64,000 nt of DNA from Chamaecyparis obtusa. Lineage: Eukaryota; Streptophyta; Pinopsida; Cupressales; Cupressaceae. Location of the stretch: contig BSBK01004081.1 of the NCBI GenBank assembly GCA_027943335.1, forward strand, positions 416,001 to 480,000, read 5' to 3'. A model generated the notes under the pieces. The model was not told where the DNA came from. It did no database searches and saw only the letters and a program-made list of their open reading frames with translations. Position 1 is the stretch's first letter; the number at the start of each line of letters is the position of its first letter. Shown here one piece after another: positions 24,491 through 35,216 of this stretch. The position numbers and the translations under genes are program-made.

Positions 24491-25117
24491 CAACAAATGA
24501 ATTCAGTGCAAAAAGGCTTGCAGTATTTTGTCTAACAAATGGATTGGCAGCAAGAAACACGTATTGATCAACTTCCTAGTAGCCTCAGGTGGATAGTTTG
24601 TGTTTGTCAAGTCACTGAACCATCCCATAAAGAAAAAAATCTTTAGACTCTGTAAAATACATTGAATGACAAGGTCATGAATATTGTCCAAATTGTGACT
24701 AAGTTGTCAGGACAGTATGGGATATGGGTATGCCGGTACATCAATTCTTTTCCTTGGGTACAATACGCTTGAATAAGATACATACATACATACATTTGAT
24801 AGTAAGATACTTCATCATTGATCAGTGCTAAATGCCAAAATGGTAGTGATAAAGACAAATATTAAATGCCAATTGATAGTTCAGAATTTCAATATTATGT
24901 CATATGCCATATAATATACATAAGCTGCCCTTCAAAATGCCAAAATAGAAAAGAGAGATCGAAGAGAGAAAATGGTCTTTGCATTGGGCAAAAAAGATGC
25001 TTATAGGGGCATTTTAGGAGTTTTGAATGCAAAAAAAAAGTTCAAAAATATCTTCTTTTCTTTTAGCTTTTTGGCACTTAGCACCTTGGGGTACCCTAGG
25101 TATGCCTTGGTACATAG
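24491..25117. other. No gene; short (ATAC)n tract
   Basis: Contains about four ATAC units at 24779-24795. Otherwise no open frame or repeat of note up to the LTR of E1. Confidence 0.5.
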
Positions 25118-26122
25118 TGTGGTGTTTTGAAAGTCTGCGAACTACCAATACGGCAACAAAATGCTACCACAACCCCTGGAAAAGTCACTTCGACGGTGCT
25201 CCTCCGCAAGGTATTATATTGCACAAATTTGTACACCAGGAATACTCCTATTTGGTGACCGTACGTGACTAGGCAAAGGCTGATGGCTTCTGATGGTGTC
25301 CATACGGTTGAACAATTCCTTGTATGATAACTCCATACAGCAGATGTCATATGGCCTTGTACAACTCCGTACAATGATCCACTTAACCTTATGGCCAGTA
25401 ATTTCTGCCTGTTCCGTGCGGAAATACTTGGCAACCAAACCACTGTACGGTGGATGATGATGCCCGTACGGTTACTCTTTGGTGTCTTGCGTACGGTCCA
25501 AAACGTCGTACAACCTTATTCGCCCTCCCTCTGTGCAGTCATGCAGTCTCTAATTTGCGCAAGTATTTAACAGATACACAGAACAATGATTCGAAGCACC
25601 AAAAACACAAGTCTGGAAAGAGAAAATTATATTAATGATGATAGCACTTCAGATTACAACAATCTGAATCTTCACTATAACAATTTCGGACAAATATCAG
25701 ATATCGCTATTTGTACAAATTTGTCTTCTACAAAAGACTTCACAAATTTGGAGCACACAGTGAAATATCGGAATGATATTTCCAACGGCGGACTAGGGTG
25801 GTTGTGAACCACCGAAACTGCAGCAAACCAAATAGGGAGGATCTTTCACCTCCGCAATGGCAAACATGAGCTCCAACTTGAATTCACAAATATACAAATA
25901 AAAATCCAAATCGCACACCAACAACTTCCTACATGCCGATCATAAATACCCTTTGGAGAAACTCCCAAGGGTTTACAAAAAGTGTCGACACGTCAAACAC
26001 CTACGGACAATAAAATAAAATGGGCCCCTTTTATTAATTAATTTAAGGTCCATTTATAATATTATTTAAATTCTAGGACCATTAATTAATTAAAATACTT
26101 TATTGAAATTGGGGACATTACA
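25118..26122 (-). repeat. E1 3' LTR (left copy)
   Basis: The right end is GGGGACATTACA and the left end TGTGGTGTTTTG. It aligns with 28874-29893. The AT-rich end with TTAATTAATT blocks is the family signature also seen at 809 and 57460. Several GTACGG or GTACGT motifs are present. Confidence 0.8.
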
Positions 26123-26139
26123 AATCCTCACCGCCCAAA

Positions 26140-26161
26140 GATTGCTTGTCCTCAAGCAATC
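26140..26161. repeat. 9-bp hairpin next to the E1 3' LTR
   Basis: GATTGCTTG and CAAGCAATC are perfect reverse complements around a 4-base loop (TCCT). The same structure lies at the equivalent place in E2 (43817-43838) and E3 (54202-54223), always within about 40 bases of the start of the 3' LTR. Confidence 0.85.
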
Positions 26162-26993
26162 CACAAACTCCAGGATCCCAAACCATGTGTTGATGTTGGT
26201 AGCTATATCCATTGAAAGCTTTATGCTGGTTCAAGACCACATGTGCATAATTGAATTTAGTTGAAACAAGTAGGCCACCACCAAGCCTCCACTACACCAC
26301 TCTGATATAAACATTGCTCTATCTGAAGGGACCAGGATCCCATGGAATCCAATCATAAAGCACAGCGGTGCTCAATCCAAAACCTTCATGCAATCATGCA
26401 CACCAATTTCTTCAAGAATCTCATAACTCAGGTAAATCTTGTTGCTTCCATGAGGAAGCCCCTCACGGGAAGAGATTGTAATCATGCACGCCTCTCCTGA
26501 AGGGTAAACTCCAGAATCAACCAATCGTAGGGATTTCACCTGCAAACAAACCTTGGTCGAGTTTGCATCACCAAGAGGTTGAACAACCACTAGTAGAGTG
26601 TTCAATCGGAGGGTCATTGATAAAACCCGCATTTCCATCAAGTTGATCGTCGAGTGTTGGTTCGACGAAATTTGAGCAATCATCGTCTTCATCCTTTCGT
26701 AAATTTAATTGTGTTATATTTGAAGGGACAATTGTTGACTCTTTCTTGTCTGAATTCACCAGCGATTGCAGTGTAGGCATGACTTCATTCTTTGTAGAGC
26801 TCACAGTGCTAAGTACCTCATTGTCGATCACCCGACTGACATTGATGTTGCAGGTCCTATTACCTTCGGGGAGTGGATACTTCAATCATAGGTTGATGTA
26901 GTCCTTAATAATTATGTCCGTCTTCCATCCACCATCAATCCAATCCTGCTTGATTCGCTTCAATGACTCAACCAAAGTGGGCCTATCCAATTC
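26162..26993 (-). other. E1 interior, 3' part
   Basis: The part 26192-26400 matches a module that occurs twice in E3 (54241-54630). An open frame of 105 codons at 26885-26568 is Asp/Asn-rich with no recognised motif. It follows the RNase H segment on the minus strand and may be leftover polyprotein. Confidence 0.4.
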
Positions 26994-27493
26994 CTATTTC
27001 TCAACCCTCAGAAGGAAGGTCGGCCTTGTGTTAAAGCATTGTGAATCTCCTTTTGTCCTTGCTTCTGTGAAGGGTTTGAGCATATCCTCCATCACTTTAC
27101 CCACAAAAGATTTCTTGAAGTACTCGGCCAGTAGATGTGCCTTGCAATCTACCGAGATCCACTTATGTTGTTGCTTGTTCAAGTCCTCTGCTCCAGGAAG
27201 TATCTCATATTGTTGTGGTACGTCTACACAACAAGTTTTTCTCCAACAAGGTACTGCCTAAACTTGGCCAGTGCATGCATGACTGACGAGAGCTTCCGAC
27301 TATCAAACATAAATGGGTGATGGTCTTGCATCAGCACGGTTCCAATGCTTTCACCAAACGCATCGTACTCCAACACTGTCACTATACCAATCAGCACTAT
27401 CACTGTACTAGTCAACACTGCCATTGTACCAATCAGTGCTCCCACAATGCCAGCCGGCATTACCACCATATCAATAAGCATTGCCACAGTCAC
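26994..27493 (-). pseudogene. Ty3/gypsy RNase H fragment
   Basis: On the minus strand the frame gives YDAFGESIGTVLMQ, then FDSRKLSSV and MHALAKFRQYLVG. This is the standard Ty3/gypsy RNase H stretch, in which the first Asp of the usual D-A-S is still present (DAF here). About 16 residues that usually separate FDSRKLS from MHAL are missing. After a frameshift near 27224 the homologous connection (EDLNKQQHKWIS, 27164-27129) follows, then decays. Its N-terminal side runs straight into the minisatellite, so reverse transcriptase has been replaced. This piece is what places E1 with Ty3/gypsy. Confidence 0.75.
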
Positions 27494-27765
27494 ACTGCCA
27501 TCGTAATAGTCGGCATTGTCACTGTGCTAGTTTGTCACCATACCCGTATCACTCAGTACTGCCACCATACTAGTTGACACTTCCACCGTACCAATTAGCA
27601 CTGCCAGTGCCACAATGTCAGTCGTCACTGTACCCATACCAGTTGACACTGCCATCATGCTAGTCGACACTTCCACCATACTAGTTCACACTGCCACCAA
27701 ACCCATACCAGTCGACACTTTCACCACACTCATACTAGTCGACACTGCCACCATACTAGTGAAGA
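27373..27765 (-). repeat. About 21-bp minisatellite in E1
   Basis: Imperfect copies of a unit like CACTGCCACCATACTAGTC with about 21-bp spacing fill nearly 400 bp. The minus-strand frame reads a hydrophobic Val/Thr/Ile repeat of seven residues that runs directly into the RNase H fragment. Confidence 0.7.
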
Positions 27766-28018
27766 GTAACTCTCCATCAAGCTTTCGTTGCTCCACTCTA
27801 ATATAAACATTGTCATGCCCAGAGTCATCAACATTCCACATAAGCCAATCATAAAACACATTGGAACTCTAATCCAAAATCTTCATGCAGACATGCCCAT
27901 AAAAAGGATCACTAGTAGTGTCTACTTCTTCATGCAGTTGATTGATCAATGTTGTCTTCCAAACAAGCTCCATGCAAGTATCTTCTTCAACCTTGCTTTT
28001 GTCATGTAGGCTTAGGGT

Positions 28019-28776
28019 TTATACACTTGTAGGGGTAGCAGCAAATTCTTGCATATCCTCGTGTGGCTCTTCATCTTCTTTATGTAGTGCATCACTCTTA
28101 TTGTCATAACCAACTTCCTCACACTTGTGCAAATGAGACTTTAATTTTTCTTCACAATGTTTATGCTTAAATAAATTATTGACCAATCTACATGCCGCAA
28201 TTGAAGGAATACATTCTAGATTACGAACAACCAATAGCATAGATATGATAGGTTGGGGTATTATATCCATCTCAATACATGAAGTCATAATATTCTCCAT
28301 GGTAGAGAAAATCTTATTATCATGGTGCTCCTTATCGTGACCAAGAAATGATGAAACATATTGCAGATCAAATCTTGCAATCCTATATCTAAGAGGAGAT
28401 TACTTACTTTGACATTTACACAATTCTCCAGTATTATAAATCTCTTGGCAAGTGGATCACTACCGATGTCATCCAGGCTCTGAAAGCTGTCAATAATCAA
28501 GTGCAATATCTCTGTCAGGGTGTCATCATCATACGGTGCTTGAGGAGCCGAGATTCTCAAAATCTCACTTAGACATGCCGCAGCGGCCAACTTGATTTCC
28601 TTGTCGTGGTGTCTCAACAAAATGGGTTGTCTTAAGACAACCATATTCGGAGCAAGGATCTTCTGTATGAATCTTGGAGGTGATTGGTCCACCTTACACA
28701 AACAAACTTCCAATATATCTAGAGGAAGGTTTATACCATCACTGAGTTCCTTTCCTATCTTTTGTAGTGCTTTCAA
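28019..28776 (-). pseudogene. PDS5-like N-terminal HEAT region in E1
   Basis: On the minus strand the frame reads LQKIGKELSDGINLPLDILE, a KVDQSPPRFIQKILAP stretch, LLRHHDKEIKLAAAACLSEI, LRISAPQAPYDDDTLTEI, LHLIIDSFQSLDD, then ILENCVNVKVSNLLLDI and ICNMFHHFLVTIR. After a frameshift near 28300 it continues with PIISMLLVVRN and RLVNNLFKH...EEKLKSHLHK. Order and spacing follow the N-terminus of plant PDS5 proteins, which bind cohesin and regulate its hold on chromatin (known: the SEI-RI-AP-APYDDD block is a hallmark). The region covers about 250 codons without introns, and no ATG is visible at the start. It lies just after the 5' LTR, where gag is expected. A host pseudogene by chance is unlikely because E3 has the same arrangement. 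Confidence 0.8.
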
Positions 28777-28873
28777 CCATCACTCTCCATCACTACCAGG
28801 CGTCATAGTGTGATTCAGATCCCAAGATCTCTCAATCATCCCAACAAGCTGGCAACAAAATGCTAACTACCAC

Positions 28874-29893
28874 TGTGGTGTTCCGAAAGTCTGTGAACTA
28901 CCATTACGGCAACAAAATGCTATCGCCACCCCCAAAAAAAAAGTCACTTAGTCGACACTCCTCCACAAGGTATTATATTGCACAAATCCGTACGGCAGGA
29001 ATCCTCCTATTTGGTGACCGTACGTGACTTGGCAAAGGCTAATGGCTTCCGAAGGTGTCTGTACGGTTGAACAATTCCTTGTATGATAACTTCGTACGAC
29101 AGATGTCGTACGGCCTTGTACAACTCCATACAATGATCCACTTAACCGTATGGCCAGTAATTTCTCCCTGTTCCGTGTAGAAATAATTGGCAACCAACCC
29201 ACCATATGGTGGATGATGATGCTCGCACGGTTGTAATGTGACCGTATAGTTGCTCCTTGGTGTCTTGCGTATGGTCCAAAAGGTTGTACAACCTTATTCG
29301 CCCTCCCTCTGTGCAGTCATGCAGTCTCTGATTCGCGCAAGTATTTAACAGATACACAAAACAATAATTTGAAGCACCAAAAACACAAGTCTGGAAAGAG
29401 GAAATTATATTAATAATGATAGCACTTCAAATTACAACAATCTAAATCTTCAATATAACAATTTCGGACAAATATTAGATATCACTATTTATTACAAATT
29501 TGTCTTCTACAAAAGACTTCACAAATTTGGAGCACACAATGAAATATCGAAATGATATTTCCAACGGCAGAGTAGGGTGGTTGTGAACCACCGAAACTGC
29601 AACAAACCAAATAAAGAGGATCTTTCACCTCCAAAATGGCAGACAAGAACTCCAACTGGAATTAGCAAATATACAAATAAAAATAAAAATCGCATACCAA
29701 CAACTTCCTACATGCCTGTCATAAATACCCTTCGGAGAAACTCCCAAGGGTTTACAAAAAGTGCCAACACAACAAACACCTACAGACAATAAAATAAAAA
29801 TGGGCCCCTTTTATTAATTAATTAAAGGTCCATTTATAACATTATTTAAATTCTGGGACCACTAATTAATTGAAATACTTTATTAAAATTGGG
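28874..29893 (-). repeat. E1 5' LTR (right copy, truncated end)
   Basis: Aligns with 25118-26122, but the final GACATTACA is missing. After AAAATTGGG at 29893 the sequence changes to unrelated DNA. The internal edge next to 28873 carries a decayed version of the TGGTATCAGAG primer site. Confidence 0.75.
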
Positions 29894-32800
29894 TATGGGT
29901 GTGAGAGGCGTTAAGGGTGTACCCGGAAACTTAGCCTTTATGCACAATAAGGAAAACGATGCAATAGCCACAAAAAAAACTGAGATTTTCAAAACTCAAT
30001 AAATAGTACACATCTTTAATAAGTGCAATTGTTATTTACTAACAAAGTTATTGCTTTCAAGGTTTTTGGTTTGCAAATTTGTGATGGTAATAACATGGTG
30101 CAAAAACACCAAATCTCAAGTCTAACAATCTGCATTTTGTGCAAACCCTATGGTGCAGAACTCCTTGTAGTCAAGCCAAACAATGTATTATGTGCTATAC
30201 AAGGGTTTGTACAAGGACGTGTAAACCAAAAATGTACAAGTCTTCAATTTCATTTATCATTGTCTGGCTCCTGGCTGAGAATCGTACAAGAGTACTTACT
30301 AGTCACTTGAAGGTACAAAGGTATTATTAATTGTATAGTTAGAGATTGAATAAATGCCTAAATAAACCAGATTCCTTTATCAACTCAAGTTGCATGTAAA
30401 CCATTATTAAATGAAATACAATGGTACTCTGATTATTGAAAAAAATAGAAACGGAACATGTTAAGAAGTCACAATGAATTTTGGACTCTTACCGAAGTAA
30501 TACAAAGGTTGAGTGCCTAAGTAAGGTGAGACTTATTTTCATGAGTAACCTTAGTGGATCATCCACATTACAGTATTTAGAAATTTGAATCAAAGATTAT
30601 AATGGAACAAAGTCTTAAAATAGTTTTACTGATTGTAATTTTTCAAACCTTGTTCAGGGGAAAATGTTCTTCCAGTATGAGGTAGGTTGCATTTGTGAAT
30701 ACTTCTCACAATGATTACTTTATTATGTAGCCTGATGAGATGTCATGAGATCCACTGTATGGCATCTGATCAGCTCTGCAATATGATCGGATGGTGGAAT
30801 TTATTTGTGGATGATAGTACCATTGAGAGCAGGGTCTGGGTATCAAATATCTCATTGACATTCAACTTGACATCTTGGTAATATAAAGTCATGCTTAAAA
30901 GAAAGGGTACCTTGAATCTCTAAGAGGTATACTGTATGTGATTGTGATATAACCTAATACTTTAGTAAACTGTAAAACTTATCTAATAGTTTAGCTGGAT
31001 AAATCAGATTGATTTTGAATTTTTAAATAAATGATTTCTTAATGATTGGTTGGTAAGACCATTGATTGCAAACTCGCCAAGTTGTCGAGCACTCGCCGTT
31101 TTTACTGGTCCCAGGTTTTTCCAGAATAAACTCACCAAATCCTGAGAGCCAAACTTTTACCAAGTTTGCACGAGTTTTTCGCAGAGTTAGCAGTTTATGA
31201 GTAAACATTGAGTAAAGAATAATATTAAGATAGAAAGATGGTGAGTTAGTATGTGATGCTACCCTTTAATCTATACTTAGGGGAAAAAAATAGGCCGGTT
31301 CTAGGGTGCATTACAGCTTAAGCAACATCACTAGTAAATACTTATGCGAAAAATTTTCAATAGGAAATTCTCCAAAGAAAAGCATTGTCCAAAGTTTCTG
31401 ATTGGAAACCATGAAATATTGGAGAATTTACTTGTTCTAACTAGTGCAAGCACTTGTATGCTTTGGAGTATTAAATGAGTCCATACATAGAGTAAGCTAA
31501 GCCATTAAAAATAGCTACCAACTTCAACTTCATGTACTTTAAACAATAGAAACCATCACTCAATGCTGACAGTTCATTAATATAAACAAAAAATTACCAA
31601 ACATAATTCACCTTCATCACTCAATGCTAACAGTTCATTAATATAAACAAAAAATTACCAAACACAATTCACCTTATGCTGAGGTAGAAGCTTTGCATAA
31701 GATTTCTCCCACTTTTTGACATCATCTCCTGCTGCTTCTGAGTAACTACATAGAAAGTCGTGTCACATATCTTGTTACTTTGCATACAAAAGATAACTGT
31801 CCAATAATGATTATAGATTTCATAGTTGTGAATCTAAATAAAAATTGATATAGAATGAACGTGAGCAAATTATCTCATTAGACTAACATCAAGAGATAAT
31901 AGTGGCAAATCATGCCAAGACATTAAGTACAACTCAACAAAATTGCTTTTAAGTAAGCAACAAATACAAAGGGACTATATTCTTGCTTTTGATCAAAGTC
32001 AAACTATGACACCTAGCAATCAGTACCAAAAATAAATGATTGCAAAAATGATATTTAACTAATAATATGTAAATATTGACCTTGGAACATTCTAAATTGA
32101 GATAATCATCTACTTTTACATTAATCCATGAGTGACTAAAGTACAACTCTATAAAAATATTACCGATGGAGACACGAGGTGCAAGTTGTCTGTCAAACAC
32201 ATGCAGGATGATGTTCAAGCCTATTGTTCTGCATTCCAAGTTCTTAGAGTAAGTACAGCATAATGCTAAATGATAATTTTTACGTTTCCATTTATATCTT
32301 GTTCCGACGTACAAACATAACTCTAAGATAGGCATGTTAATCTTCTTTATGGGGTGGAAGTTAAAAATAATGAAGGATATCACTAAAACTGTAGAAAAAA
32401 AGTTTATGATGTCCACAATTGAACAAAAATAGGTCAACGGGACTAGTGGTTACAGTGGTTAACAATAGAAATTTATGAAAAGAGAGAACCCTAGAATCAA
32501 AACAATAAAAGAACATAAGACAAAATAAAACACTTAGACATAAGATAGTAAGGAATGTGGTGAAATCTAGATGATTACAACAAAAACTGTTACAAGTTAT
32601 TGAAAATCTGACAGGGCAGATTTTCTTCAAGAAGTAAAGGACAAAGTAGCTAACTTGAACACAGCATCCAGGTTGTTGAAAGTTGAATCCAAGTGCCAAA
32701 ACTTAAGAATGGCATTAAAAAGCTCCAAAGGATGCCATCAGACTTGATCGGTTACAAGAAAACATCCTTCGCTAGTTGATAATAAGATTAATGCAATCTG

Positions 32801-32984
32801 TATACATATAAAACAACTTACTGACAATTTTCATTCTATGTACTTTTTAGCAAACTGACATCCCAATCAGTAAAGAGGTAAGCTCAGTTAGAACCATTAC
32901 ATCGCCTCCATCCTAGATGAGCAGGCGCCTTGATGTGCTATAGGCCACTCCTTTGACGCTTTGTCATTCTTCCATGGATTGATT
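29894..32984. other. No gene seen
   Basis: Only scattered short frames. The longest, 162 codons on the minus strand at 32437-31949, is rich in Phe, Tyr, Leu and Cys and shows no known motif, as expected of AT-rich non-coding DNA. One 61-bp tandem duplication lies at 31554-31675. Confidence 0.5.
31554..31675. repeat. 61-bp tandem duplication
   Basis: 31554-31614 and 31615-31675 are the same 61 bases with two differences. Both start CATCACTCAATGCT and end AATTCACCTT. Confidence 0.9.
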
Positions 32985-33930
32985 GTCATTCTATTTTGTA
33001 CCTTTGCCTTGTTCTCCTTGAAACTAGAGAGTACCTCTCACTAGTGTTGCATGTGTGCTTCCATTGCTCTAACCTTCCATTAAAACTAGAGAGTGCCTCT
33101 TGCTAGTATTGCATTTGTGCTTCCATTGCTCTAAACTTTTGGTGTCCCTTCACAGAAAAGATGATGGATGGTTGATGGCTTCCAAGCACTAGTTGAATGG
33201 CCTCATCTTGGTCTCATTTTGGGTGGTAGATTCTTTAGCATCTCTCCAAACAGTGATAGTGTGCAACAAAATAGTATTGGTTTGGGAACCACTTCTTGTT
33301 CCTCTTCTTCTCCTTCCTCACTAGCATCTATTTGCTTTCCTATGGTTCTCTAGCTTAAGTAGTTGTCTATAAGACTATTGCTATATTGCATCACGAGTTT
33401 CTCTTGAAAAATGGGACATGTGAAAATGCATCACTTCTTTTTCTTTTCATCATATAGTCATTGATTCCAAATGACATGAAATTATGCATTGGTCACCTTG
33501 TTAATTATTCTATTTTGTACCTTTGTTATGACCTCCTTGAGAACAGAGAGTGCCTCTTGTTACCATTGCATGTGTGCTTTCCTTCCTCTAATTTATTAAT
33601 GTCCCTTCAAAGAAGAGGTGATGAAAGGTTTATAATTCCCAAGTACAAGTTGGATGGCCTCATCTAGATCCCTTTCGGGTGGAAGGCCCTTTGGCATCTC
33701 TCCAAGTAGCGATATTGCATGGCAAGATATTATTGGCTGGGGCACTACTACCTTTTCTTCTTCCCCTTCTTCCTCATTAGCATCTATTTGCTTTAATATG
33801 GTTATCTAGCTGAAGTAGGTGTCCATAAGACTATTGCCATAATGTGCCACGAGTTTGCCTCGAAAAATGGGCCAAATGACAATGCATCCATTCTTTTTCT
33901 TTTCATCACATAGCCAATGATACGAAATGA
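32985..33930 (-). repeat. Direct duplication of a gag-derived block
   Basis: About 450 bp (33030-33480) are repeated as 33510-33930. Paired landmarks are GCATCTATTTGCTTT (33327 and 33781), AAGACTATTGC (33371 and 33826) and the TTCTTTTTCTTTTCATCA block (33433 and 33892). The right copy runs into the gag remnant at 34198, so both look like gag sequence on the minus strand. Confidence 0.7.
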
Positions 33931-34198
33931 GTTGATTTGGTTCCAAATATAATGATGTCATTGCAACCTTTTTCTGTAATGGTACACGGTGAAGATTAAA
34001 AAATTGATCCATTTGGCATAGCCACTTCGCTGGATCCTTGTCATCAAATTCACACATCTCCATCCTTGGCAAGAAGTGCCTAGAGTTGGAGATAAAATTA
34101 TTTGTGTGATAGTGTTGCTTTAGATCAAAGTCAAAACAAGAAGTTTTGTATCCCTTTAAAGAAAAATTTGCATCGCAAGTCTTGTGGTGTGAATGCAC
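33806..34198 (-). pseudogene. Ty3/gypsy gag fragment
   Basis: The 130-codon frame contains MEMCEFDDKDPAKWLCQMDQ, FFNLHRVPLQKKVAMTSLYL, and WL...CIVIWPIFRGKLVAHYG. This is the plant gypsy capsid pattern: F-G-DP--WL...FF--H...K+--A---LEG-A--W--W...F...L---FG. No zinc knuckle follows. On its upstream side a decayed primer site lies at 34739-34750. The element is otherwise lost. Confidence 0.65.
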
Positions 34199-34738
34199 CC
34201 ATTAGGAGTTTATATCTCTTTAATGATTAATCTTCTAGGTCATTTCTAACAAGATTTCCTCAACTTTGGCAGTTGCTTCTTCGGTATCTTGAATAGTTAT
34301 GGGATTAATCTACTCTAATATAGGATCATCTTTGTCAAGGGTCCTCTGAGGAGTGACCATAGTCCTTCCTTTGCCTCATGTTGAAGCACCCATGAGTTGT
34401 AAACATAGATTTCATAATAATTTACTCAAAACAAATCAAAATAAGCTGAAAATTTTACTGTAACATACCTCTATTTGGAATTCGCTTTTCTAAATAACCT
34501 TCAAGAAATTTGTTGATCAGCAGCCTTGAGAGTGAATTTAGTGAAAACACTAAATTCACAACTGCTACTTCATATGATCTTAATTCTGCAATGTAGCAAC
34601 TTCAGTATATCCTAGATCAACCCTCCAAATTGCAGAAAACAATCCACCAAGTTTAAAGAGATATATGCTTCATAATCTAACCTCCTAGTAGATCAAAAAA
34701 GATTGTATTATTTCTTGCCTTCTAGATGCCAAGATTTT

Positions 34739-35216
34739 GCGCTAATACCACTGGTAATGAAGTAAAATATATTAAGAAATGTGTTGCAATGATAATGATA
34801 AGCCACTTTAGAGAGCTACCTCCAATTGTCTTCAATAAGAACTGAATTCACTATATGATGATGATAAACAAAGTACAACCTCCTAGATGCCAACCAGGCC
34901 AACCTAACATAAAACTATATAATGATTAAATAGCTTAATTATGGGCTATGGTAACCATAAGTTGGTTACACATATTGTCATTCTCACTATAGGTTAAGAG
35001 TGAAGCAGAAAGGGAGTTTTTGTGAAAGAGAGGCCAACACTAATAGGATGGCTACAATTCATAAGCTAATGCATTCTCTTAGTGCCATAGGTAAGGTATG
35101 CTCATCAAACTTGATATAGTTAAAGTTTATGGAAAACAATTAAATGTTCCTAAATGCAGTTTTGGAGAAATTTGGCTTCAGCCATGAATAGAAGGGTTGG
35201 ATTAGAGGTTGTTACA
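34739..35216 (-). repeat. Possible primer site and LTR of the gag remnant
   Basis: The minus strand of 34739-34750 reads TGGTATTAGCGC, matching the plant primer site TGGTATCAGAGC at 10 of 12 bases. Beside it 34752-35216 starts TGGTAATGAAG and ends GTTGTTACA (TG...CA). The orientation and order fit the gag fragment at 34198-33806. No second copy of this LTR was found, so the limits are tentative. Confidence 0.35.

Larger units (their letters stand above)
25118..29893 (-). mobile_element. E1: Ty3/gypsy-related LTR element carrying a PDS5-like region
   Basis: Two direct repeats of about 1 kb (25118-26122 and 28874-29893) flank a 2.75-kb interior. On the minus strand the order is 5' LTR, a decayed primer site (28862-28873), the PDS5-like frame (28776-28019), a 21-bp minisatellite, a Ty3/gypsy RNase H piece (27493-26994), a hairpin (26140-26161) and the 3' LTR. 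The 3' LTR starts TGTAATGTCCCC at 26122 and reads leftwards. The right copy lost its terminal GACATTACA at 29893, where unrelated sequence begins. Most of pol is deleted. Size, order and LTR ends match E3. Confidence 0.8.

Noticed and set aside
31554..31675. 61-bp duplication as a functional element
   Set aside because: Only two copies in otherwise plain sequence. Ordinary slippage or repair explains it.
31949..32437. 162-codon minus frame as a membrane protein
   Set aside because: It is hydrophobic because of T-rich DNA on the minus strand. There is no conserved motif and no copy elsewhere in the window.
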